15,053 nucleotides of DNA from Temnopleurus reevesii (taxonomy: Eukaryota; Echinodermata; Echinoidea; Temnopleuroida; Temnopleuridae), in NCBI GenBank assembly GCA_036244855.1, contig BQKZ01007934.1, forward strand, positions 8,229-23,281. The letters are read 5' to 3'. Shown in pieces: positions 8,538-15,053 of this stretch. The notes under the pieces were generated by a model. That model had not been told where the DNA came from and made no database searches. It saw nothing but the letters and a program-made list of their open reading frames with translations. A program made the position numbers and the translations under genes. Every line of letters begins with the position of its first letter. Position 1 is the first letter of the stretch.

Positions 8538-8620
8538 CTCTGTATCTTTGAGTTCAGAAAGTGATCACCAGTCATGCACGGCTTTGTTAAACATAACCCA
8601 GACCTTTAAAAAACCTTGAT
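8538..8620 (-). repeat. GPCR-tail repeat, proximal 3' flank of copy beta
   Basis: Continues copy beta after the inserted element: ctctgtatctttgagttcag, then atgcacggctttgttaaaca and ccttgat. It matches 8802-8872 plus 9170-9181 next to the functional GPCR. It preserves the sequence that the LINE interrupts in the other copy. Confidence 0.8.
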
Positions 8621-8707
8621 CTATCTTCGTCTGAACATCCTCCTGACTGTCTCTCTGAATGATTTAATTGTGAAGTAATAAATAGCTATGTTGAATGTTC
8701 CATTGAT
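8621..8707 (-). pseudogene. GPCR C-terminal fragment (28 codons plus TAG), tandem copy
   Basis: The minus strand reads INGTFNIAIYYFTIKSFR, then ETVRRMFRRR and TAG. That is residues 433-460 of the adjacent GPCR with three substitutions (V441I, V446I, G454R), so 25 of 28 residues are identical. Similarity stops upstream of the Ile codon, where GPCR 3'-flank sequence follows instead. The fragment therefore arose by tandem duplication of the gene's 3' end with a breakpoint inside TM7. It cannot encode a receptor by itself. Confidence 0.85.
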
Positions 8708-8870
8708 CAACACTAGCACTGGCTGATTTTTTATTTAATTTCAAAATTCGGGGACTTAGTGATTTAGTATATAAACACTAGCACCAGCCGGACGTAAAAT
8801 CACCCTCTGTATCTTTGAGTTCAGAAAATGATCACTTGTCATGCACGGCTTTATTAAACATAACCCAGAC
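8708..8870 (-). repeat. 3' flank of the GPCR (copy alpha), possible 3' UTR
   Basis: Lies downstream of the GPCR stop on the minus strand once the LINE insertion is discounted. It corresponds to 7595-7695 plus 8538-8610 in copy beta. It is likely the original 3' UTR or 3' flank of the receptor gene. Confidence 0.6.
8850..8855 (-). terminator. Candidate polyadenylation signal of the GPCR
   Basis: TTTATT on the + strand, that is AATAAA on the coding strand, about 330 bp past the stop codon as the sequence now stands. Without the LINE insertion it would be only about 30 bp away. Copy beta has tttgtt at the same place. No cleavage-site evidence is available. Confidence 0.3.
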
Positions 8871-9169
8871 CCTCTCGAAACCTCCGCTCTTCATCAGACA
8901 CGCTTCAACTTGTCATACCAAAGTGTAGACTCAAAACAGCTGAAAAGCGTTTTTCAGTAGCTGTTCCAAAACTTTGGAACAGTATTCCTCTTGCAATACA
9001 GGCAATCTCAATTTCTGGTACGTTTAAAAAATATCTTAAGACTTACCTTTTCCCACAGTAATAAAACTGTTTTCATCTTTTGTTCTCTTAAATTGTAAAG
9101 CGCTATGATAATCTCTGTTTTTAGTGCTATATAAATAATCAATATTATTATTATTATTATTATTATTAA
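8871..9169 (+). mobile_element. 5'-truncated non-LTR retrotransposon (CR1/L2-like) 3' end
   Basis: The + frame from 8873 to the TAA at 9059-9061 encodes the typical C-terminal motif of such reverse transcriptases: RNLRSSSDTLQLVIPK, then FSVAVPKLWNSIPLAIQ, then a GTFKKYLKTYLF block. About 75 bp of 3' UTR follow, ending in an (ATT)n run at about 9141-9168. Flanks without the insert are seen in copy beta (acctttaaaaaaccttgatc at 8602-8621), so the element interrupts the GPCR 3' flank. It is severely truncated and cannot move by itself. The exact clade (CR1, L2 or Rex-type) cannot be fixed from this fragment. Confidence 0.8.
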
Positions 9170-9181
9170 AAATACCTTGAT

Positions 9182-10564
9182 CTATCTTCGTCTGAACATC
9201 CTCCCGACTGTCTCTCTGAATGATTTGACTGTGAAGTAATAAACAGCTATGTTGAACGTTCCATTGATTGCAAGAAGGCTCAGAAAAGATGCATGGATAA
9301 CAGGATCGATATGCTGGCCTGTTACAACAAGGTACGTGTTCAGGAAAGTTGGAGGCAGGAAAGTGATGAAGAAGAGAAGTGTGATCAGGAGAGGTGTGCG
9401 TAGGATTCGAAGATTATGGCGGAACATTAATGATTCTGCTCTTTTAGGTGCTTCTGATGTGTCTCCCTTGTTGAAACGACTACCCTGTGTTGTCAGGTCA
9501 TTATAGTTGCTTGATGAACTTCTAGGCAGAGAGTGGTTTATGGGTTTAAGATTAGCGCCATCAGAAGCAGAGGTCATGGTTTTTCCGACGGTTGGTGACG
9601 ACGCTTCGTCATTATACTGTGGAACGTCTCGAATGCGTTGTTCGTTCAGATTGGCTTTCATGATGACTGGACTAGGGCAATCTTCTAACGAACATTCAGT
9701 ACAGTTTTCAAATTTGTTGCGTGCTTCTGAGTCTTCAATCTGACTTTTGGAGATACCTGCGCCATTTTCTTTGGGTTCCTTTGTTGTTGCTGATGTTACT
9801 ATCGGACAGACAGGATTGGCATTCCAGGGAATTTGGGTCCTGAAGACTCGCCCCTGCCTACCGCGAGGTTTCATGCGGCTCATGTGATCCTTGGATATTC
9901 GTACAATGTGGCAGTATTGCGCAACGAGACCTAGCATAGTTAACCATGCCACGCCAAACATACAGAGCGAAAAAGGCAGAAACGCCTGATCCGAGAAATC
10001 CACAATACATATTTTCAACTGGTCGTTGTAGCGAATGATGTCAAGTGAAGCTTTGTTTACGATTACAAATAGGAGTAAAAGTGATAGATTAAACATGGAC
10101 ATGGTCAGGCAAGCGGTCAGTGCACGCTTAGGCGTAACAAATCTGGAGTAGAGAAAGGGTCTGACAATGAAGACATACCGGTCCATGTTAAGAAGAGCTA
10201 TCTGCACGATGCTGAGTCCCGGCCCAGCAGATATCATGAATCCGACTACTTTACAAAATGTCACTCTTCCGTTTGTCCAGCCCACCAAGTTGCCAACCAT
10301 TTCAGAGATGAAAGCAGTGAAGTAAATCCCAGAGTTGACCACTTCGCTGACTGCCTCACCGAGGTTGAAGATTTTGGTTGACCCTCCCATCTCCCCAGAA
10401 GGGATTTGGGGTATGACTATTAGGATCAACATGTTGCCAATAAAACAAATAAAGCACAATCCAAGACTGACCATGCACGTGAAAGATGGCATTTGTTGAG
10501 GGCCATTGTTCACAACGGTGGTATTAGACCAGTTGGCAGGAACATTATCTTGATCAGTAAGCAT
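9182..10564 (-). CDS. Single-exon class A (rhodopsin-type) GPCR, orphan
   Basis: A 460-residue receptor, intronless and intact. The N-terminus has sequons NWS (N11) and NTT (N14). Rough helices: TM1 29-52 (with GN at 43-44), TM2 65-88, TM3 103-127, TM4 146-169, TM5 194-219, TM6 386-411, TM7 421-444. C104 and C186 can form the usual TM3-ECL2 disulphide. The DRY motif is canonical (D128-R129-Y130). Departures: no acidic residue at the expected TM2 sodium site (NLGEAV), TM6 FLPP in place of CWxP, and TM7 NIAVY with six residues before F449 in place of NPxxY. The third intracellular loop is long (about 165 residues, 220-385) and Ser/Thr/Asn-rich. ATG has A at -3. It lies antisense inside the allantoinase intron. 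The ligand is unknown; it resembles lineage-expanded invertebrate orphan receptors. Confidence 0.9.
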   Translation of the reverse strand: MLTDQDNVPANWSNTTVVNNGPQQMPSFTCMVSLGLCFICFIGNMLILIVIPQIPSGEMGGSTKIFNLGEAVSEVVNSGIYFTAFISEMVGNLVGWTNGRVTFCKVVGFMISAGPGLSIVQIALLNMDRYVFIVRPFLYSRFVTPKRALTACLTMSMFNLSLLLLFVIVNKASLDIIRYNDQLKICIVDFSDQAFLPFSLCMFGVAWLTMLGLVAQYCHIVRISKDHMSRMKPRGRQGRVFRTQIPWNANPVCPIVTSATTKEPKENGAGISKSQIEDSEARNKFENCTECSLEDCPSPVIMKANLNEQRIRDVPQYNDEASSPTVGKTMTSASDGANLKPINHSLPRSSSSNYNDLTTQGSRFNKGDTSEAPKRAESLMFRHNLRILRTPLLITLLFFITFLPPTFLNTYLVVTGQHIDPVIHASFLSLLAINGTFNIAVYYFTVKSFRETVGRMFRRR

Positions 10565-11090
10565 CGTGACTGACGCTCAATAAAGTCCTTTTTTTTGCAC
10601 TGACAAAACACGGTTGCTCTTTCCGAATGTTTTAGAATGTTTGTCATCTGACTGGTACATGTAAGATGCAAATGTGCCCAGGGAATGATATACGGGGATG
10701 AAATTTGAGAGAACGGATCGTGAAAGAGACAAATAATATGAATTTACTTAGAATTAGATAACATTCCAATAATTAATCTGTCTGCAGATACGTTACCAAA
10801 AGAGACAGCTAAATACTCAGAAAATTATTCCCAGATCAATGTCTGTAGTCACTGTTTGTGATAACTCCTTTATGGTGACCTACCCAAATCCGGGTGTACT
10901 TTTTTGTACTAAGTGGATAACAAGTTATTCTTGAAATTACTTCGGCCTTCCATCCTAGTACATCTTCAGTTTATTCTGTTGATTTAGATTGAGATAAGCT
11001 GTTGTTGGAGGTCCCATATTCACACATGAGCGAGACATTCTATGCTACTGGTCACCCCTTCATTAGAAATTTCTGCAATTTGTAAGAGTA
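10565..11090. other. 5' flank of the GPCR, no gene seen
   Basis: Presumed promoter or leader region of the minus-strand receptor. On the coding strand, gtgttttgtcag about 45 bp upstream of the ATG could be a splice acceptor for a 5' UTR exon, but this is weak. No TATA box in a convincing position and no repeats were recognised. Confidence 0.4.
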
Positions 11091-11275
11091 GGGGGTGTTG
11101 CTCGAAATCAACGGCAGATCAACTGCAACTTTACAAATTGTAACGGGCATTTTCATCCATTTTCATTCATTTTCGTATGCGCATTTAACTAGGCGCGCAT
11201 GAAACAATGATTTTGATTGCCGCGCTCCGTTCAACTGCAACTTGCGATTGACGGCAACTTTTGAGCAACACCTCC
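11091..11275. mobile_element. Possible MITE, about 185 bp, with imperfect terminal inverted repeats
   Basis: The left end GGGGGTGTTGCTCGAAA pairs with the right end TTTTGAGCAACACCTCC (14 of 17). Internally, tcaactgcaact occurs twice in direct orientation near the two ends. No clear target-site duplication was found, so it may be an old or damaged element. Confidence 0.5.
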
Positions 11276-11529
11276 TTGGATTGATATTTTTCATTGTGTT
11301 TTATAGCTGATTACCCCATAACATGGCAGGGTGCTACAGGAATTTTTAATTCCACTTGCCCAAACGTACTTTTCTCCTGCCCTAAAACTCTAAAATTAAA
11401 AGAACAATTGGCTGAACCTTTTTTTGTGAAGTTGATTGATACACTGTAGGCCTTGCTATTGATTATCACAAACAATAATAAATTGAAAGCAAAGAATACA
11501 TAGTTCTTGGACCTCACATGTAAACTTAA

Positions 11530-12116
11530 AGGGGAACTTCACCCAGACATTGATGTGCACTTAGTGGATGAAGAAAAATACGATCATATGGTCAATCTGT
11601 GAAAATTGAGCAAAATCCAACAATCCATTCACAAGTTATGAATTTTCAATGTTTTGATTCAAACCCCTCATGGGCTCCTCAAAATTGGCAACGTACAGGC
11701 AAAAAATGGCTGCCAACATGGAGAATCCTCCAATCACTTTGTACACAGAATTTCACATTTTCTTCTCTTTCTCAAAAAGTATACAAAATTGTACTTTTCT
11801 CTTCAAGTATGATATGGATATTTTGATTCTGCATGCACTTCGGAATGAATTATGTTAATTTTGTTTTTCTACTTATTCTAGAAAAAGAAGAAAATGTGAA
11901 ATTCTGTGTACAAAGTAAATGGAGAGTTCTCCATGTTGGCATCCATTTTGTGCCTGTTTGTTGCCATTTCAAGGGGCCCATGAGGAGTTTAAATCAAAAT
12001 TTGAAAATTCATAACTTTTGAATGGATTGTTGGATTTTGCTCAAATTTTCACAGTTTAATCATTGTATTTTTCTTCCTCCACTGAGAGTGCATCAATATC
12101 TGGGTGAAGTTCACCT
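11530..12116. mobile_element. Foldback MITE, 587 bp, TTAA-flanked
   Basis: Two arms of about 260 bp (11530-11790 and 11855-12116) are inverted copies of each other at roughly 80 percent identity, around a short AT-rich centre. The ends read AGGGGAACTTCACCCAGA and, on the other strand, AGGTGAACTTCACCCAGA. TTAA lies directly outside both ends (11526-11529 and 12117-12120), the target used by piggyBac-type and Kolobok-type transposases. It has no transposase. Short open frames inside are mirror images in the two arms and are not genes. Confidence 0.8.
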
Positions 12117-12256
12117 TTAAAGAAAACCATTATTTGCCCAACTAACTGTAACAATTTTATTTACCTGACCAATGGCTCAATTTTGTTCCCCCTGTAGGCA
12201 TTTAGGCAAGTTGGTTTGTACAGCCCTACATAATATGAGTGCGTGAAATATGTATA

Positions 12257-12432
12257 CTGGGAGGTGTTTCACCAAGTCGTTCTTAAAATTACGCACAACT
12301 TTACGTTCGACTGGTATAAATTCTTGCGCTGAATGTGCGCACTATTATGAATTATTACACACAAGAAGGGATACCAGTCGAACGTAAAGTCGTGTGTAAA
12401 GTCTTTCTTATCTTGGTGAAACACCGCCCTGG
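12257..12432. mobile_element. MITE, 176 bp, TA-flanked, hairpin-forming
   Basis: The ends read CTGGGAGGTGTTTCACCAAG and, on the other strand, CCAGGGCGGTGTTTCACCAAG without its last base. TA lies directly outside (12255-12256 and 12433-12434), as for Tc1/mariner-type insertion. Inside, 12300-12317 and 12371-12388 are a perfect 18-bp inverted pair (TTTACGTTCGACTGGTAT), giving a long imperfect hairpin. Confidence 0.75.
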
Positions 12433-13164
12433 TAGTAGAGGCCATATTGTTATGCCAATTATTTCATGACATACATGACAGGTAATCATTATTTGCAATT
12501 AACATTTTGAAGTAGATGATTGCAAAGGCAACATATATTAAATTTTACATGATTGCAAAGGCCATATCTTAACAATTATTTTGTGAAGGACTCTGGAGAG
12601 GATTGCAAAGGTTGTATTTTTACAAAGTACATTTGGAAGAAGGTGATATATAGGACGTTTTATTATAAACTAACATTTTGAAATAGATGTTTGTAAAGGT
12701 CAGATCAATTGTTCTTTCGAAGTGGATTATCGCAAAGACCATGTACATACACGTAGCAATTTAGATGATGAAACCTGTGATGTTTGAGGTCAAATTATTC
12801 AAATGAAACCTAATTCTTCTTTCCTCCCACTTTTTTTTACAAATGTAAATGTACATGTATCATCTACATTCTGAAAAACTGTACCTTTTAATAGTACTTT
12901 TTCTAATTTTTTTTTGAGAAAAGTACACACTTCAGTTGTGATTTTTATCGATCAGGAAATGAATCCGATGTATAACAGAACTACATTTAATCCTGTCTTC
13001 AGACGCAACCCAGTTTTTAACTAAATTTGATAAATGAACAAATGTAGTAAAAATGTAACTGATTGACTGTTCCAACTTTGTTTTCTTTCTTTTACTAAGG
13101 TGAGAAGAAATCCTAAGGGTGCACAGGTGCTGTACATCATCATTAATTTAGGTTTCTTTTAGGA
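12433..13164. other. Intronic spacer with a degenerate GATTGCAAAGG repeat
   Basis: AT-rich. The phrase gattgcaaagg recurs at 12518, 12551 and 12601, with weaker forms near 12688 (gtttgtaaaggtc) and 12725 (gattatcgcaaagacc). This is a decayed repeat of irregular period. No gene or RNA was recognised. Confidence 0.5.
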
Positions 13165-14525
13165 AACCCTTACATTTGTAGAATATCAATGATCTCTTCG
13201 TAATTTGTGCAGGATATTAATGCAGGACAGAGCTCAAGTATGCCAGAGGCAGTAGAAAGTTAGACAAGAATTTCTTTTAAGAGCACCTTCAAATATACAT
13301 CATCAATAGAGCACATTTGTGATCTCTTTGTGTTTTATTACGGATATTGATGCAGGACAGAAATTATTCATGCCACGGGCAGTTGAAAGTTAGACAACAT
13401 ATTCTAAAAGAGCACCTTCAAATTTACAGCACATTTGTGATCTCTTTGTGTTGTATTAATGATATTGATGCAGGAAAGAACTTAATTATGCCAGGGGCAG
13501 TTGAAAGTTAGACAAGATTTTTTAAAAGAGCACCTTCAAATAAACCGCACATTTGTGATCTCTTTGCTCAGGATATCGATCCGGGACAGAACTTGATTAT
13601 GCAAGGGGCAGTTAAGGTTTAGACAACATTTTTTTTAAGAGCACTTTAAAATGTACAGCACATTTGTGATCTCTTTGTGTTTTGTGCAGGATATCGATGC
13701 AGGAGAGAACTGAATTACGCCAGGGGCAGTTGAAAGTTAGACAAGATTTTTTTTACGATCATTTTAAAATGTACAGCACACTTGTGATATATTTGTGTTT
13801 TTGCAGGATATTGATGCGGGGCAGAGCTCAAGTATGCCAGAGGCAGTAGAAAGTTAGACCAGATTTTTAAAAAGAGCACCTTCAAATACCGTATACAGCA
13901 CATTTGTGATATCTTTGTGCTTTTTTGGAGGATATTGATGCGGGACAGAACTTGATTATGCCAGGGGCAGTTAAGGTTTAGACAACATTTTTTCTAAGAG
14001 CACTTTAAAATATACAGCACATTTATGATCTCTTTTTGTTTTATTAAGGATATTGATGCGGGAAAGAACTTAATTATGCCAGGGGCAGTTGAAAGTTAGA
14101 CAATATTTTTTTTTAAGAGCACTTTCAAATAAACAGCACATTTGTGATCTCTTTGTGTTGTATTAATGATATTGATGCAGGAAAGAACTTAATTATGCCA
14201 GGGCAGTTTAAAGTTAGACAACATATTTTTAAATGTCACCTTATAAATAGAATACATTTATGATCTCTTTGTGCTTTTTGCAGGATATTGATGCGGGACA
14301 GAAATTTGTCATGCCACGGGCAGTTGAAAGTTAGACAACATTTTTTAAAAGAGCACCTTCAAATTTACAGCACATTTGTGATCTCTTTGTGTTGTATAAA
14401 TTATATTGATGCAGGAAAGAACTTCATTATGCCAGGGGCAATGGACAGTCAGACAAGACTCTTTTAAGAGCACATTCAAATAAACAGCACATTTGCAAAC
14501 TCTTTGTGCTTTGTTCTTTGCGCAG
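13165..14525 (+). repeat. Tandem array of 11 copies of the exon 2 acceptor region and first ~45 coding bases
   Basis: Copies of the exon 2 start (GATATYGATGCRGGA...) begin at 13213, 13343, 13461, 13572, 13690, 13807, 13931, 14049, 14168, 14284 and 14402. The genuine exon starts at 14526. Spacing is 111-130 bp, mostly 116-119. Each unit is intron-like sequence (cacatttgtgatctctttgt) followed by a decayed first ~50 bases of the exon ending near gttgaaagttag. AG is kept before the exon-like part in copies 1, 4, 5, 6, 7, 8 and 10 and lost in 2, 3, 9 and 11. Eight copies share an in-frame TAG at codon 17. Subtypes recur (1 with 6, 2 with 10, 4 with 7, and 3 with 8, 9 and 11), so multi-unit duplication occurred. 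Confidence 0.9.
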
Positions 14526-14677
14526 GATATCGATGCAGGACAGAATTTGGTCATGCCAGGGGTAGTCGACAGTCATGTCCATGTGAACGAGCCAGGGCGG
14601 ACCCTATGGGAAGGGTACAGGACTGCCACAAGGGCCGCTGCAGCAGGGGGCGTGACAACTATCGTCGATATGCCATT
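14526..14677 (+). CDS. ALN: Allantoinase, exon 2 (metal-site signature)
   Basis: Acceptor tttgcgcag ends at 14525 and donor GTAAGT starts at 14678. Length is 152 bp, entering in phase 0 and leaving after two bases of a Leu codon. The peptide starts [15 protein letters not shown] and continues [11 protein letters not shown] and [10 protein letters not shown]. With exon 1 joined, the HxH metal ligands are about H64 and H66. The combination [25 protein letters not shown] is characteristic of allantoinase and separates it from dihydropyrimidinase and dihydroorotase. The Lys that bridges the two metals and the later His and Asp ligands would be in exons beyond the window. The enzyme acts in uricolysis, after allantoin formation and before allantoicase. 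The exon is hemmed by partial copies on both sides. Confidence 0.93.
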
Positions 14678-14714
14678 GTAAGTTTTTGATCACGGGACAC
14701 TCTCTTCGGGTAGA

Positions 14715-14824
14715 GGGGTTGGTATTTATATGAACAAGTCGAAGCGCACCCTTTGGGAGGGGTACCGGACCGCTACGAGGGCTGCTGCAGCGGGGGGTGT
14801 CACAACCATCGTCTATATGCCGTT
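14715..14824 (+). pseudogene. Partial duplicate of exon 2 (3' part with donor)
   Basis: Clear copy of the exon's second half ending 147 bp after the genuine one: [18 protein letters not shown], then VTTIVYMP and a split Leu codon with the same GTAAGT donor (14825). The upstream part is eroded. About nine bases covering the DSH region are missing, so the HxH metal ligands are absent, and NEPGRT has become NKSKRT. The DMP aspartate is Tyr. Reading through from exon 2 hits TAA at the exon 2 donor, so this piece could only be used with its own acceptor, for which ctctcttcgggtag (ending 14713) is a poor candidate. Confidence 0.8.
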
Positions 14825-15053
14825 GTAAGTTTTCTAATTAGATTTGCGTACACTTATTTATCTTTTATAATTTGGCAGATGAATGGCATTGAGAATTAAA
14901 TGGATCGCCCCCCCCCCCACCTCATTCACTAGTAATTTTTATGAATATCAAGTAATTTTATGTTAATTTTTATGAACCTAAGTAATATACAACTTATATT
15001 TTGTGACCTTGGATACCCTTGAAACCATTCTCTTTGAGGAACTGCCTTGGATC
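14825..15053. other. Start of the next intron, no feature
   Basis: AT-rich intronic sequence after the duplicated donor. It includes an 11-C run at 14908-14918. The third coding exon of allantoinase was not found before the window ends. Confidence 0.6.

Larger units (their letters stand above)
2236..14525 (+). other. Intron of allantoinase (about 12.3 kb) with a nested gene
   Basis: Bounded by donor GTAAGT at 2236 and acceptor tttgcgcag ending at 14525. Both flanking exons are phase 0. The protein reads from ...PWDPKR directly into [12 protein letters not shown], matching the continuous sequence of known allantoinases, so no coding exon is needed in between. It holds partial exon copies, a minus-strand GPCR gene, a LINE tail and several DNA transposons or MITEs. 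The extent is inferred from splice signals and collinearity, not from transcript data. Confidence 0.7.

Noticed and set aside
9249..9743. Two open frames on the + strand across the GPCR
   Set aside because: They are antisense shadows of the receptor, whose minus-strand frame has seven hydrophobic helices and a DRY motif. The + frames have no such features.
11599..12021. Open frames in the + strand of 11.6-12.0 kb
   Set aside because: They lie in the inverted arms of the foldback element and reflect its stop-poor sequence, not protein-coding function.
13165..14525. CRISPR array
   Set aside because: The monomers are ~118 bp, diverged along their whole length, have no unique spacers, and clearly derive from an exon border in an animal gene.
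14493..14525. ATG at 14493 as the start of the exon 2 frame
   Set aside because: It lies in the intron before a strong acceptor at 14525. The frame continues into exon 2 only by chance, and the family needs the exon 1 peptide upstream.
13715..14554. Minus-strand open frames across the 118-bp array
   Set aside because: They are antisense readings of repeated exon-border sequence. The repeated peptide blocks mirror the repeat and do not resemble a repeat protein.
2081..14677. Bacterial allB or a dihydropyrimidinase
   Set aside because: The exons have GT/AG borders and matching phases. HVNEPGRT with TRAAAAGG and DMPL points to allantoinase rather than other cyclic amidohydrolases.

Overview
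The window looks like a piece of an animal nuclear genome, most likely a marine invertebrate. An echinoid or another non-vertebrate deuterostome fits best, but this is inferred from style rather than proven. The support is spliced coding exons with GT/AG borders, a single-exon rhodopsin-class GPCR, AT-rich non-coding DNA, a CR1/L2-type LINE tail, several hairpin MITEs and microsatellites. There is no sign of bacterial gene packing.

The backbone is the 5' part of an allantoinase gene on the + strand. Exon 1 (ATG at 2095, ending 2235) encodes the N-terminal 47 residues. Exon 2 (14526-14677) encodes the allantoinase metal-site signature with the HVH pair. Both borders are phase 0 and the joined protein is collinear with the family, so 2236-14525 reads as one intron of about 12.3 kb. 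The next exon lies beyond the right edge.

The exons are surrounded by partial copies of themselves. Exon 1 is followed by two decayed tandem copies (2277-2415 and about 2457-2545). Exon 2 is preceded by 11 copies, about 118 bp apart, of its acceptor region plus its first ~45 coding bases (about 13165-14525). It is followed by one copy of its last ~95 bases with an intact splice donor (14715-14824).

Inside the intron, on the opposite strand, lies an intact 460-residue class A GPCR (9182-10564). The last 28 codons and the 3' flank of this GPCR recur as a tandem fragment (8621-8707), and an older version of the tail sits at 3477-3545. A LINE 3' end (about 8871-9169) and an 842-bp element with 12-bp terminal inverted repeats (7696-8537) have inserted into these copies. 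Each has an uninterrupted paralogous counterpart in the window.

The rest of the intron is largely mobile DNA. 4147-7416 is a putative 3.27-kb hAT-like element (CAGG...CCTG ends, TTGTTT duplicated at both edges). It carries a ~0.85-kb tandem duplication and a GC-richer 54-codon ORF that begins with an N-myristoylation-type MGNC sequence. 11530-12116 is a TTAA-flanked foldback element, 12257-12432 a TA-flanked MITE, and 11091-11275 a weaker terminal-inverted-repeat element. The first 2 kb and the other spacers show nothing recognisable beyond simple repeats.
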